Origin: Gemmatimonadota bacterium
GTDB taxonomy: Bacteria > Gemmatimonadota > Gemmatimonadetes > Gemmatimonadales > GWC2-71-9
Assembly (NCBI GenBank): GCA_016704275.1
Contig: JADJAK010000002.1
Location: forward strand, 434,001-498,000
DNA length: 64,000 bases
Direction: 5' to 3'
The position numbers were made by a program, and so were the translations under genes. The stretch's first letter is position 1. Each line of letters starts with the position of its first letter. Shown here piece after piece: positions 34,811 through 42,902 of the stretch. The notes under the pieces are model-generated. The model saw only the letters and a program-made list of their open reading frames with translations. It was not told the DNA's origin and did no database searches.

Positions 34811-36017
34811 CCGGCTCCCGACCCTCTTCGCTGCCGCGCTGCTGCTTCAGGCCGGTCCGCTCTCTGCGGCCTCGATCCCTGGTGCCATCGAAGAGCTCTC
34901 GTATCGCGCCCGCAACGCCATCCCGGCGCTCTTTTTCCTGAATCCGACGGTCACGCCGCAGGCTGTGCCTGCCGCCGCGCCACAGGGCCCGACGGTCAAC
35001 CCCGCGATCCTCGACAACGCCACCACGCTCGAGCGCGATCTCCGCGCGGCACTTCGTTCGCCGCTCGCCGACACGCGCCTCACGGTGACCGGCGGCAGCG
35101 CCCGGCTCGGTGACTATTCCGTCGGCTCGGCGGAGCGTGTCACGGGGCATGTGGTGGTGCTGAAAGGAAACGCGGACGTCCACGGTCGCATCGAGGGCAA
35201 TGTCGTCGCGCTCGACGGCGATGTGATCCTGCATCCCGGCGCCGTCATCACGGGCGATGTCCTCTCGATCGGTGGCCATGTTCGCCAGCTCGGCGGCCTG
35301 ATCAGCGGCAGCCAGATGGAAGCGGATGCCGCGCCAACCGAAGCCGCCGTCTCGATTCCGGTTCAGGTGGCCCGGCGGGGTGCCGGCCTCCTCGGCGTCG
35401 GCCTCACGCTGATCATTCTCGGCCTCGGCGTCGTCACCTTCGGCCGCCCCAATCTCGAGATCGTCTCCGACACCGTGGTGCACTCCTTCGGCCGGGCCTT
35501 CCTCGTTGGCCTGCTCGGCCAGGTGCTGATCCTGCCGACCTTCGGGATGTTGATCGTCGGGCTGGTGCTGACCATCGCGGGCACGGTGCTGGTGCCGTTC
35601 GCGGCCGTGGTCTACGTGCTGATCGCGATCATCGCGCTGGTCGGCGGCCTGCTCGCCGTGGCGCACGCCATGGGCGAGACGATCACCCGTCGCCGCATGG
35701 CGCAGGGGATCATGGTCTCGCCGAACGCCTATCGCTACGTGATCACCGGCCTCGCCTCCCTCGCCACCATCTGGCTGGCATGGGTCGGCTTCGGCTGGGT
35801 GCCGGTCGCCGGGGCTTTCGTCTTCGGCGGCGCGGTGCTGCTGACGTGGAGCGTGGCCACGGTGGGCTTCGGTGCCGCGCTGCTCTCGCGTGGTGGCGTG
35901 CGCGAACACTTCGCCGGGCGGATCCTGCCCCCCGAACTGATGACCGACGAATATCTCTGGGCCACGCCGCAGTTCGGCGTTCCGGCCGTCAAGCGCCCGT
36001 CGAAGGACGTGAAGTGA
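34797..36017 (+). CDS. Exported bactofilin-like, polytopic membrane protein
   Basis: The 406-residue protein has a signal sequence. At about 95-170 a bactofilin-like repeat follows (VTGHVVVLKGNADVHGRIEG, NVVALDGDVILHPGAVITGD). Four or more membrane helices follow at about 195-360. It overlaps both the anti-sigma gene and the next gene (TGATG), so the four genes probably form one regulon. It may form a periplasmic scaffold under envelope stress; this is inference. Confidence 0.72.
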   Translation: MRAGNRLPTLFAAALLLQAGPLSAASIPGAIEELSYRARNAIPALFFLNPTVTPQAVPAAAPQGPTVNPAILDNATTLERDLRAALRSPLADTRLTVTGGSARLGDYSVGSAERVTGHVVVLKGNADVHGRIEGNVVALDGDVILHPGAVITGDVLSIGGHVRQLGGLISGSQMEADAAPTEAAVSIPVQVARRGAGLLGVGLTLIILGLGVVTFGRPNLEIVSDTVVHSFGRAFLVGLLGQVLILPTFGMLIVGLVLTIAGTVLVPFAAVVYVLIAIIALVGGLLAVAHAMGETITRRRMAQGIMVSPNAYRYVITGLASLATIWLAWVGFGWVPVAGAFVFGGAVLLTWSVATVGFGAALLSRGGVREHFAGRILPPELMTDEYLWATPQFGVPAVKRPSKDVK

Positions 36018-36871
36018 TGAGCACGCGCTCCTTCCTGGCGCTCTGCGGTGCGGCCGCCACGGCCTCGCCGCTCGCCGCGCAGTCGATGCGCACTGTTGCG
36101 ACCTCGCGCCCGATCGGCGGCGAGCGCGTCGTGCATGCGATGGTCGAATTCGGCGCCGGCGTGGTGCACCTCGGCGCCGCCAAGGGCACCGACCTCTATC
36201 GGATGCAGTTGCGCTACGACGCCGATCGGAATGCCCCGGTCCATCGCTACGACCCGCGCACCGGGATCCTGCGGCTCGGGCTCGCGGGCAATGGCAGCGC
36301 CGGTTTGCGCGTCACCTCCCGCGCCCAGATGGCACAGCGCGCCGACTTCGACTTCTCCCCGACCAGTCCGCCGATCCTCGAGGCCAACCTCGGTTCGAGC
36401 GATGCCACACTCGACCTGGGCGGGATGACGATCCTCTCGCTCACGGTACGCGGCGGCGCGAGTCGCAGCACGGTCACCTTCGCGACCCCGACCAAGGGCG
36501 AGTGCACCCGCGCCGACTTTGCCTTGGGCGCAGCGGAGCTGGACGTGAGCGGGCTCGCGAACGCCGGCTGCGCCGAGATTCGCGTCGATGGTGGTGTCGG
36601 AAAGGCGGAGCTGTCATTCGATGGCGCGTGGCGCCGAGACCTGACGGCCGAAGTTTCGTTGGCGATGGGCGGGCTGACCCTGCGGATTCCTCGCGGCACC
36701 GGCGTGCGGCTGGTGGCGTCGCGCTTTCTCTCGTCGCTCGACGCCGAGGGGTTCACCCGCACCGGCGACACCTGGACCACGCCAGGCTTCGATCAGGCCA
36801 AGCACAAGCTCACGGTGACCGTCAACGCCTCGGCGGCGGGCGTCACCGTCGCCTGGTTGCCCACGCCCTAA
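36017..36871 (+). CDS. Secreted beta-rich protein of the sigma-factor operon
   Basis: ATG 36017 overlaps the previous stop (TGATG), giving 284 residues with a signal peptide (MSTRSFLALCGAAATASPLAAQ). The mature part is made of short repetitive strands (LDLGGMTILSLTVRGG, AELDVSGLANAGCAEIRVDG) like the stacked-strand DUF2154/DUF4097-type adhesin-like folds linked to LiaF-like stress proteins. Two cysteines may pair. Function unknown; it is likely an output of the sigma regulon. Confidence 0.65.
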   Translation: MSTRSFLALCGAAATASPLAAQSMRTVATSRPIGGERVVHAMVEFGAGVVHLGAAKGTDLYRMQLRYDADRNAPVHRYDPRTGILRLGLAGNGSAGLRVTSRAQMAQRADFDFSPTSPPILEANLGSSDATLDLGGMTILSLTVRGGASRSTVTFATPTKGECTRADFALGAAELDVSGLANAGCAEIRVDGGVGKAELSFDGAWRRDLTAEVSLAMGGLTLRIPRGTGVRLVASRFLSSLDAEGFTRTGDTWTTPGFDQAKHKLTVTVNASAAGVTVAWLPTP

Positions 36872-36907
36872 CACCAACGCAGCGCAAACATCTCGGCCTC
36901 TCCAACC

Positions 36908-36950
36908 GCGGCCGTCAGGCCGCGGCCGATTGCCGCGGCCTGACGGCCGC
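36908..36950. terminator. Perfect 19-bp GC palindrome between convergent operons
   Basis: Positions 36908-36926 and 36932-36950 are exact inverse complements (19 bp) with a 5-nt CGATT loop. It lies between the stop at 36871 and the mrp stop at 36976, so it serves both directions. There is no T-tract. Confidence 0.7.
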
Positions 36951-36975
36951 AGCTGAAGCAACGGCCATCGGTGTG

Positions 36976-38073
36976 CTAGTCGAGGGTCGGCAGCGAGACG
37001 CCGACTTCGCCGGCCCGATCGTGGATCCGGTCGGCGATCTCGCGCAGCATGACCGCGGCCGCTGAGGTCGGCGCCTCGACCATGATCGGGCGGCCGGCAT
37101 CGGCGGCCTCGACGAGGCCGGGCTGCAGCGGCACTTCGCCGAGCAGCGGGGCCATGATCTCGTCGGCGAGGCGCGCACCGCCGCCCTTGCCGAAGAGGTC
37201 GTGGCGCATCCCGGTGACCGGATCGAGGAAGCCGCTCATGTTCTCGACCACGCCCAGGATCGGCACGTTCACCTTTTCGAACATCTTGGCGCCACGGAGC
37301 GCGTCACCGACCGCCACTTCCTGTGGCGTCGTGACGATCACCGCGCCGCTCACCAGCACCTGCTGCACCAGGGAGAGCTGCGCGTCGCCGGTGCCCGGCG
37401 GCATGTCGACGATCAGGTAGTCGAGTTCGCCCCAGGACACGTCGTGCAGGAACTGGTGGATGATCTTGGTGATGATCGGGCCGCGCCAGATGGCGGGAGC
37501 GTCGCGATCGACGAGGAAGCCAATCGACATCAGCTTGACGCCGTAGGCATCGAGCGGAATGATGCGGCTGTTCTCGACCATCGGGCGCTCGTAGACGCCG
37601 ATCATCCGCGGCAGGTTCGGGCCGTAGAAGTCGGCGTCCATGATGCCGACCTTGAAGCCGCGCTCGGCGAGGGCGATCGCCACGTTCACCGCGACGGTCG
37701 ACTTGCCGACGCCGCCCTTCCCCGACGACACCGCGATCACCTTGGCAATCCCCGGCACTTCCATCGGCGTCGGCGCCGGCACGCCGGCGGCCGCGCTCTG
37801 CGGCGGCTGGTGCGTGGTGGGCGCGGGGCCGGCCGGATCGGTCACCTTGATCTTCGGCTGCGGATAGCCGGCGTTGCCGAGCGCCTGGCGCGCCTGGCGC
37901 ACCAGCGTGGCGGGGTCGTCGCGGCGCAGCATGAAGGTGAACGATGCTTCCTTGCTGGCCGCATCGACGGTGAGGTCGTGGATCATGCCGGACGCGACGA
38001 GTCCCTTCCCGGTGCGCGGGTTCGGCACCTGGTCGAGGACTGCGCGGACTTCGTCTGCCTGCGTGGTGCTCAT
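36976..38073 (-). CDS. mrp: Mrp/NBP35-family P-loop ATPase (Fe-S cluster carrier)
   Basis: ATG 38073 gives 365 residues. A DUF59/MIP18-like domain spans about 1-80. A Pro/Ala linker follows, and the deviant Walker A SSGKGGVGKST lies at 116-126. MDADFYGPNLPRM and DMPPGTGDAQLSL are also present. Mrp proteins carry Fe-S clusters on a CxxC in the motif MSxFxCPxCG. Here that stretch reads MSGFLDPVTG (279-288), so both cysteines are replaced (Asp284, Thr287). It lies 19 bp behind the NifU-like gene. Confidence 0.93.
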   Translation of the reverse strand: MSTTQADEVRAVLDQVPNPRTGKGLVASGMIHDLTVDAASKEASFTFMLRRDDPATLVRQARQALGNAGYPQPKIKVTDPAGPAPTTHQPPQSAAAGVPAPTPMEVPGIAKVIAVSSGKGGVGKSTVAVNVAIALAERGFKVGIMDADFYGPNLPRMIGVYERPMVENSRIIPLDAYGVKLMSIGFLVDRDAPAIWRGPIITKIIHQFLHDVSWGELDYLIVDMPPGTGDAQLSLVQQVLVSGAVIVTTPQEVAVGDALRGAKMFEKVNVPILGVVENMSGFLDPVTGMRHDLFGKGGGARLADEIMAPLLGEVPLQPGLVEAADAGRPIMVEAPTSAAAVMLREIADRIHDRAGEVGVSLPTLD

Positions 38074-38092
38074 TGTTGCGTCCTGTATGTGC

Positions 38093-38323
38093 TCAGACTG
38101 CCTCGACCGTGCGGACCTCGGGGACCGACTGCTTGAGGCGCGTCTCGATGCCATGCTTGAGGGTGATGGTGGCCGCGGCACAGCCCTGACAGGTGCCGCC
38201 CATGCGCAGCAGGAGGTGCCCCTCCACCGGATCGAAGTCGATCACTTCGACCGACCCCTTGTGGGAGGCGATGTACGGCCGGATGCCCTCGAGGGCCTCC
38301 TCGATCCGCTCCACGATGTCCAC
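38093..38323 (-). CDS. NifU C-terminal-domain Fe-S scaffold
   Basis: GTG 38323 is preceded by GGAG seven bases upstream and gives 76 residues, the usual size of the stand-alone domain. An alternative ATG at 38377 would add an atypical N-terminus. DIVERIEEALEGIRPYIASH is followed by GGTCQGCAA with the cluster cysteines C45 and C48. It probably feeds Fe-S clusters to the Mrp protein encoded next. Confidence 0.88.
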   Translation of the reverse strand: MDIVERIEEALEGIRPYIASHKGSVEVIDFDPVEGHLLLRMGGTCQGCAAATITLKHGIETRLKQSVPEVRTVEAV

Positions 38324-38389
38324 GGCTGCTCCACTGCTAATTCCGACTACGTTATTCGGTTTTGCGAAAGGTACCACGCCGCCTAGCCC
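38324..38389 (-). promoter_or_regulatory. AT-rich leader of the NifU-mrp operon with imperfect palindrome
   Basis: The gap between nrnA and the NifU-like gene is AT-richer than its surroundings and carries CCGACTACGTTATTCGG (plus strand), an imperfect 17-bp palindrome. It could be an operator, for example for an Rrf2-type Fe-S regulator, but the match is not diagnostic. Confidence 0.3.
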
Positions 38390-39424
38390 CTACAACCCTG
38401 CCGCGGGGGCCGGCGTGCCGAGAAGATAGGCGCGTGACGCCGCGAGGATCGTTTCCTGGACCTCGCTCAGGGTCCCGGCGATGGCGACCCCGGCGGCCTT
38501 GGTATGGCCCCCACCACCGAACTGACGGGCCAGCGCGGCCACGTCGACCTTCCCGACGCTCCGGAGCGAGACCTTCACCCGCCCCCCCGACATCTCGCGG
38601 AAGAGCAGTGCCAAGCGAACGCCCTTGACCGAGCGCGCATGCTCCACGATCCCGTCGAGGTCGTCGGGATCGACGTCGTGCCGCTCCAGCGCCCCGGGAG
38701 GCACCGTGACCCACGCCAGGCCGCAGTCGTCCTCGACCACCAGCGTCTGCAGCACCTCGGCGAGGAGCCGCGGGCGGCCGATCGGTGCCGAGGCATAGAT
38801 GTCGACGTACGTCTGCTCGGTGTCGACGCCGCATTCGAGCAGCGCAGCGGCTGCGCGCAACGTGGCGGGCTTGGTGTTCGAGAAGCGGAAGCCGCCGGTG
38901 TCGGTGACCAGCGCGACGTACATGGCGCGCGCCGCCTCGGGGGTGATGGTCCAGCCGAGCTCGCAGGCGAGGCGGTGGATCAGCTCGCCTGTGGCCGCGG
39001 CGGTCGAATCGACGTAGCGCGGCCCGGCGGGGAGGTCGCCTTTGCTGACATGGTGATCGATGCACCCCACCGGCACGCCGCGCTCGCGCACCGTCTCGGC
39101 GAGGATGCCGAGGCGCGAGAGGTCGGCGATGTCGAGGACGAGGATAGCGTCGGCGCGGCGCAGCTCCTTCACCGCCTTGTCGCTCCGGTCCACACCGGGG
39201 AGATCGGCGAAGAGGAAAGCGAAGCGCTCTGGCGTCGGCGTCGGGTTGGTGATGATGGCTTCGACGCCGACGGCCCGGAGGAGGTGGACCATGGCCACCT
39301 CGCTGCCGAGGCCGTCGCCGTCGGGATTCACGTGCGTCGTCAGGCAGATGCGCATGCCGGGACGCCACAGCGCCGCCACCTCGAGGGCAGCGGCGCTGGG
39401 CGTGATGGTACCGGAGTTCGTCAT
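38390..39424 (-). CDS. nrnA: DHH/DHHA1 phosphoesterase, NrnA-like
   Basis: The 344-residue protein has DHH-family motifs: HVNPDGDGLGSE, VLDIADLSRLG, IDHHVSKGD, TDTGGFRFSNT and the DHHA1 signature GGGGHTKAAG. Members degrade nanoRNA or pAp. It runs in the same direction as the NifU-mrp pair, 66 bp upstream of it. Confidence 0.93.
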   Translation of the reverse strand: MTNSGTITPSAAALEVAALWRPGMRICLTTHVNPDGDGLGSEVAMVHLLRAVGVEAIITNPTPTPERFAFLFADLPGVDRSDKAVKELRRADAILVLDIADLSRLGILAETVRERGVPVGCIDHHVSKGDLPAGPRYVDSTAAATGELIHRLACELGWTITPEAARAMYVALVTDTGGFRFSNTKPATLRAAAALLECGVDTEQTYVDIYASAPIGRPRLLAEVLQTLVVEDDCGLAWVTVPPGALERHDVDPDDLDGIVEHARSVKGVRLALLFREMSGGRVKVSLRSVGKVDVAALARQFGGGGHTKAAGVAIAGTLSEVQETILAASRAYLLGTPAPAAGL

Positions 39425-39470
39425 CGCGGAAAGTTAATCGCCTCGCCGGATGACGGAATGGACGCGGGGC

Positions 39471-41024
39471 CTACTTGTTCTCGAGCTTGCCCAAGCGCGA
39501 GTGCTTCATGCCGTAGCCGAAGTAGATCAGCAGCCCCAGCCCCATCCAGACCCCGAGCCGGATCCAGGTGTCGGCAGGAAGGCCGTACATCATGTAGCCG
39601 CAAATGGCGATGCCGAGGATCGGGACGAGCGGCACCAGCGGGGTGCGGAACGGCCGTTCGAGTTCGGGGCGCTTGACCCGGAGGACCCAGATGCCGCCGC
39701 AGACGATCACGAAGGCGAGCAGGGTGCCGATCGAGACCAGCTCACCCAGCAGCGCGATCGGGAAGATGCCGGCGACCAGCGCGGCGACGATGCCGGTGAT
39801 GATCGTGGCGATCCACGGCGTGCCGTACTTCGGGTGCACCTTGCCGAACATCTTCGGCAGGAGGCCGTCGCGCGACATCGCGTAGAAGATGCGTGGCTGG
39901 CCCATGAGCATCACGAGCACGACCGAAGCGAGACCGGCGATGGCGCCGATGTTCACCAGAAAGCCGAGCCAAGCGAGTGCCGGACCGGCCTTCTCGATCG
40001 CGACGTAGACCGGGTGCGCCACGTTGAGTTCGGAGTAGTGCGCCATGCCCGTCATCACCAGTGCCATCGCGATGTAGAGCACGGTGCAGACGGCGAGCGA
40101 GCCGAGAATGCCGATCGGCAGGTCGCGCTGCGGATTCTTCGCTTCCTGCGCCGCGGTGGAGACCGCGTCGAACCCGATGTAGGCGAAGAAGATCACGCCG
40201 GCGCCACGCAGGATGCCGCTCCAACCGAAGTGACCCGCCTCGCCCGTGTTGGGCGGGATGAAGGGGACCCAGTTGGCGGTGTTGACGTACTTGATGCCGA
40301 AGGCGATCACCAGCAACACGATCGCGACCTTCACGTACACGATGATGTTGTTGAACTTCGCCGACTCCTTGATGCCGAGCACGAGCAGGGCGGTCAGCGC
40401 CAGCACCATCAGCATCGCGGGGAGGTTCAGCACCCCCTGCCCGAGCGTGAAGCCCGAGGCAACGCAGTTTTCGATCGTGATGGCGGTGCGGGTGACGGCA
40501 TCAACCGCCACGCCGCCCGTCGCCGGGTCGACGCAGAGTTGTGCGCGCACCAGCGTGTGGGTCCCCTCGACCGTGAACGGCGCACCTGCCCATGCCGCCG
40601 GGAGGTGGATGCCCACCGACGAGAGGAAGGCGGTGAAGTAGCCCGACCAACCGACCGCGACCGTCGAGGCCGCGAAGAGGTACTCGAGGATCAGGTCCCA
40701 GCCGATGATCCACGCGACCAGCTCACCGAGCGTCGCATAGCCATAGGTGTAGGCGGAGCCGGCCACCGGAATCATCGACGCGAACTCGGCGTAGCAGAGC
40801 CCCGCGAAGAGGCAGCCGAACCCGGCGATGATGAAGGAGAAGACGATCGCCGGGCCGGCGAAGTTCGCCGCGGCCGTCCCGGTGAGCACGAAGATGCCGG
40901 CGCCGATGATGGCGCCGATGCCGAGCAACGTGAGGTTCATGGCGGTGAGGGACCGCTTGAGGCTCGGTCCCCCCTCGTCGTCCGGGATCACGTCGGTCAT
41001 CGACTTGGTGCGAAACAGGCTCAC
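39471..41024 (-). CDS. APC-superfamily amino acid permease
   Basis: The 517-residue transporter starts at GTG 41024, overlapping the small ORF stop (GTGA). It has 12-14 membrane helices, with the APC entry motif GIGAIIGAGIFVLTG and PVAGSAYTYGYATLGEL in helix 3. It resembles the cationic/branched YfnA-CAT group. An about 45-residue extracytoplasmic insert between helices 3 and 4 contains two cysteines (AQLCVDP, ENCVAS) that might form a disulfide. It is the third gene of a transporter set. Confidence 0.92.
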   Translation of the reverse strand: MSLFRTKSMTDVIPDDEGGPSLKRSLTAMNLTLLGIGAIIGAGIFVLTGTAAANFAGPAIVFSFIIAGFGCLFAGLCYAEFASMIPVAGSAYTYGYATLGELVAWIIGWDLILEYLFAASTVAVGWSGYFTAFLSSVGIHLPAAWAGAPFTVEGTHTLVRAQLCVDPATGGVAVDAVTRTAITIENCVASGFTLGQGVLNLPAMLMVLALTALLVLGIKESAKFNNIIVYVKVAIVLLVIAFGIKYVNTANWVPFIPPNTGEAGHFGWSGILRGAGVIFFAYIGFDAVSTAAQEAKNPQRDLPIGILGSLAVCTVLYIAMALVMTGMAHYSELNVAHPVYVAIEKAGPALAWLGFLVNIGAIAGLASVVLVMLMGQPRIFYAMSRDGLLPKMFGKVHPKYGTPWIATIITGIVAALVAGIFPIALLGELVSIGTLLAFVIVCGGIWVLRVKRPELERPFRTPLVPLVPILGIAICGYMMYGLPADTWIRLGVWMGLGLLIYFGYGMKHSRLGKLENK

Positions 41025-41197
41025 GGGATCGAGCCCGCCGGCGGCAGCTTCTCGTTTTCAGGCGTCGACATGAGCTTGCGGAACGACCAGAGCATCAGGC
41101 CGAGCACGAACGTCCACGCCAGCGCCATGAAGATGAAGGCGTTGGTCCCGAGGGTGTTGGGCGGCAGGGTCCCTGCCGCCGTCGCGAGCGTATCCAT
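41021..41197 (-). CDS. 58-residue membrane protein, MetS-like small transporter subunit
   Basis: A short frame between two transporter genes starts at ATG 41197, overlapping the NSS stop as TGATG, and ends at 41021, overlapping the permease start as GTGA. It begins MDTLATAAGTLPPNTLGTNA, has one hydrophobic helix with the core FIFMALAWTFVLGLMLW, then a basic SFRKLM and a soluble tail. NSS transporters of the MetP type need such a small partner (MetS, one helix). Size, topology and tight coupling support that role; sequence identity to MetS cannot be judged here. Confidence 0.8.
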   Translation of the reverse strand: MDTLATAAGTLPPNTLGTNAFIFMALAWTFVLGLMLWSFRKLMSTPENEKLPPAGSIP

Positions 41198-42777
41198 CAG
41201 GCCGTCCCTCCCTTGAGGGCCTTCTTCGCCCAGGCCTTCTTGATCAGCCAGAGCTCAAAGACCAGGATCAGCAGCATCAACCCGCGCGACGCCCACTTGA
41301 CCGGGACGTTCTCGGCCGGCACGCCGGTCATCAGCAGCGTCGGGATCGCGTCCTGAATGGTCCACCAGATCATCATGATGAGCAGGAAGAGCGGCGTCAC
41401 GTACGTGATGATCGGCTTGTAGAACTTCGGAATCTGCCAGGCCGCGCCCTCGTGCAACTCCCGCCAGGCGTTGTCGGGCCCGAAGATCCAGACGAAGATG
41501 ATCGTCTCCACCAACGCAAGGATCACGAGGCCGAAGGTGCCGGCCCAGTAGTCCCACTCGTCGAGGAAGCCACGGGTGTTGTAGACGATGTGCAGGCAGC
41601 CGAGCAGAATGGTGATCGCGGCCAACGACCACGCCGTCTTCTTCCGCGTCCAGCCGAAATTCTCCTCGACGAACGCCAGCGCCGGCGTCGCCATCGACAC
41701 CGACGAGGTGATGCCGGCGAAGAAGAGGAGGCCGAACCACATGATGCCTGCGCCAGTCGCGACGATCGGACCGCCGGGCAGGCTGTTGAAGACCAGCGGC
41801 ATCGAGATGAAGCCGAGGTCGAACGACCCACCCTTCGCCACGGCCACCGCGCCCGCGACGCCGAAGAAGGTCACCACTGCCGGAATCGCCAGCGACCCAC
41901 CGAGCACGACTTCGGCCGTCTCATTCGTCGCAGCCGTCGCGATACCGGAGAGGGTGAGGTCGTCCTTCTTGGTGAGGTACGACGCGTACGCCTGCAGCGA
42001 GCCCATGCCGACCGAGAGCGTGAAGAAGATCTGCCCCGTCGCGGCCAGCCAGACCTTCGGCGATCCGAGCGCCGACCAGTCCGGCGTGTACATGAAGCGG
42101 AGGCCGTCCATCGGCCCCTGCGTCGTGGTGATGCCGTCGTGGGTGATGGTGACAGGATCGAGCGTCAGCACGCGGACCACGAGGATGGCGGCAAAGATGA
42201 AGAGGATCGGCATGCCGATCTTCGCCAACTTCTCGATGCCCGCCGTGAGCCCCTTGCTGACGACCCAGAAATTCACCGCCACCGTGGCGAAGAAGAAGCC
42301 GAACGGCACCCAGAAGCCGTGGATGCTGCCGTTCTGGAGATCGACGTAGGACTTGAAGAACGCCGACATCCCCGCCTGATCGAGCCCCTGCGTCTGGCCG
42401 GTGAGCGAGAAGAAGGTCCACGCCAGCGTCCACGACTCGATGTAGCAGTAGTAGATCAAGACGATGATCGGCATGAAGAGGCCGAGCACGCCGAGATACT
42501 TCGCCACGGGGTTCTTCCAGAGCGCGTCGAACATCCCCGGGGTGCTCCCCTGTCCGCGCACGCCGCCGTACCGACCGACGCCCCACTCGATCCACATCAG
42601 CGGGATGCCGACGAGCAGGAAGGCGATGAAGTACGGGATCATGAACGTCCCGCCGCCGTTGTCGACCGCCTGGCGCGGGAAGCGGAGGAAGTTGCCGAGC
42701 CCGACGGCATTGCCTGCCATGGCGAGGATCAGGCCGATGCGCGAGCCCCATTGCTCGCGTTGCACGGTTTCAGCCAC
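41197..42777 (-). CDS. NSS-family sodium-dependent amino acid transporter
   Basis: GTG 42777 gives 526 residues. SNF/LeuT fold: helix 1 RIGLILAMAGNAVGLGNFLR with the unwound GNAVGLGN site, then GGGTFMIPYFIAFLLVGIPL, and helix 6 around FFTLSVGMGSLQAYASY. About 12 helices are seen. The small ORF directly behind it makes a MetPS-like methionine/alanine import system plausible. Confidence 0.93.
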   Translation of the reverse strand: MAETVQREQWGSRIGLILAMAGNAVGLGNFLRFPRQAVDNGGGTFMIPYFIAFLLVGIPLMWIEWGVGRYGGVRGQGSTPGMFDALWKNPVAKYLGVLGLFMPIIVLIYYCYIESWTLAWTFFSLTGQTQGLDQAGMSAFFKSYVDLQNGSIHGFWVPFGFFFATVAVNFWVVSKGLTAGIEKLAKIGMPILFIFAAILVVRVLTLDPVTITHDGITTTQGPMDGLRFMYTPDWSALGSPKVWLAATGQIFFTLSVGMGSLQAYASYLTKKDDLTLSGIATAATNETAEVVLGGSLAIPAVVTFFGVAGAVAVAKGGSFDLGFISMPLVFNSLPGGPIVATGAGIMWFGLLFFAGITSSVSMATPALAFVEENFGWTRKKTAWSLAAITILLGCLHIVYNTRGFLDEWDYWAGTFGLVILALVETIIFVWIFGPDNAWRELHEGAAWQIPKFYKPIITYVTPLFLLIMMIWWTIQDAIPTLLMTGVPAENVPVKWASRGLMLLILVFELWLIKKAWAKKALKGGTA

Positions 42778-42857
42778 AGGGGCCTCAGGGGGTTAGGGGG
42801 ACGAATGTGTGGTGGAAACAGGGGTGGTACGCAATCCTACGGAGCTGCGTTGGCAGC

Positions 42858-42897
42858 CATCGATCATCGATGATCGATGATCGATGATCGATCATCG
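42858..42897. repeat. GATSATC heptamer array (family A, guaB-NSS junction)
   Basis: Five units (GATCATC, three GATGATC, GATCATC) lie six bases beyond the guaB stop, upstream of the NSS transporter gene. Confidence 0.85.
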
Positions 42898-42902
42898 TTA
42901 CA

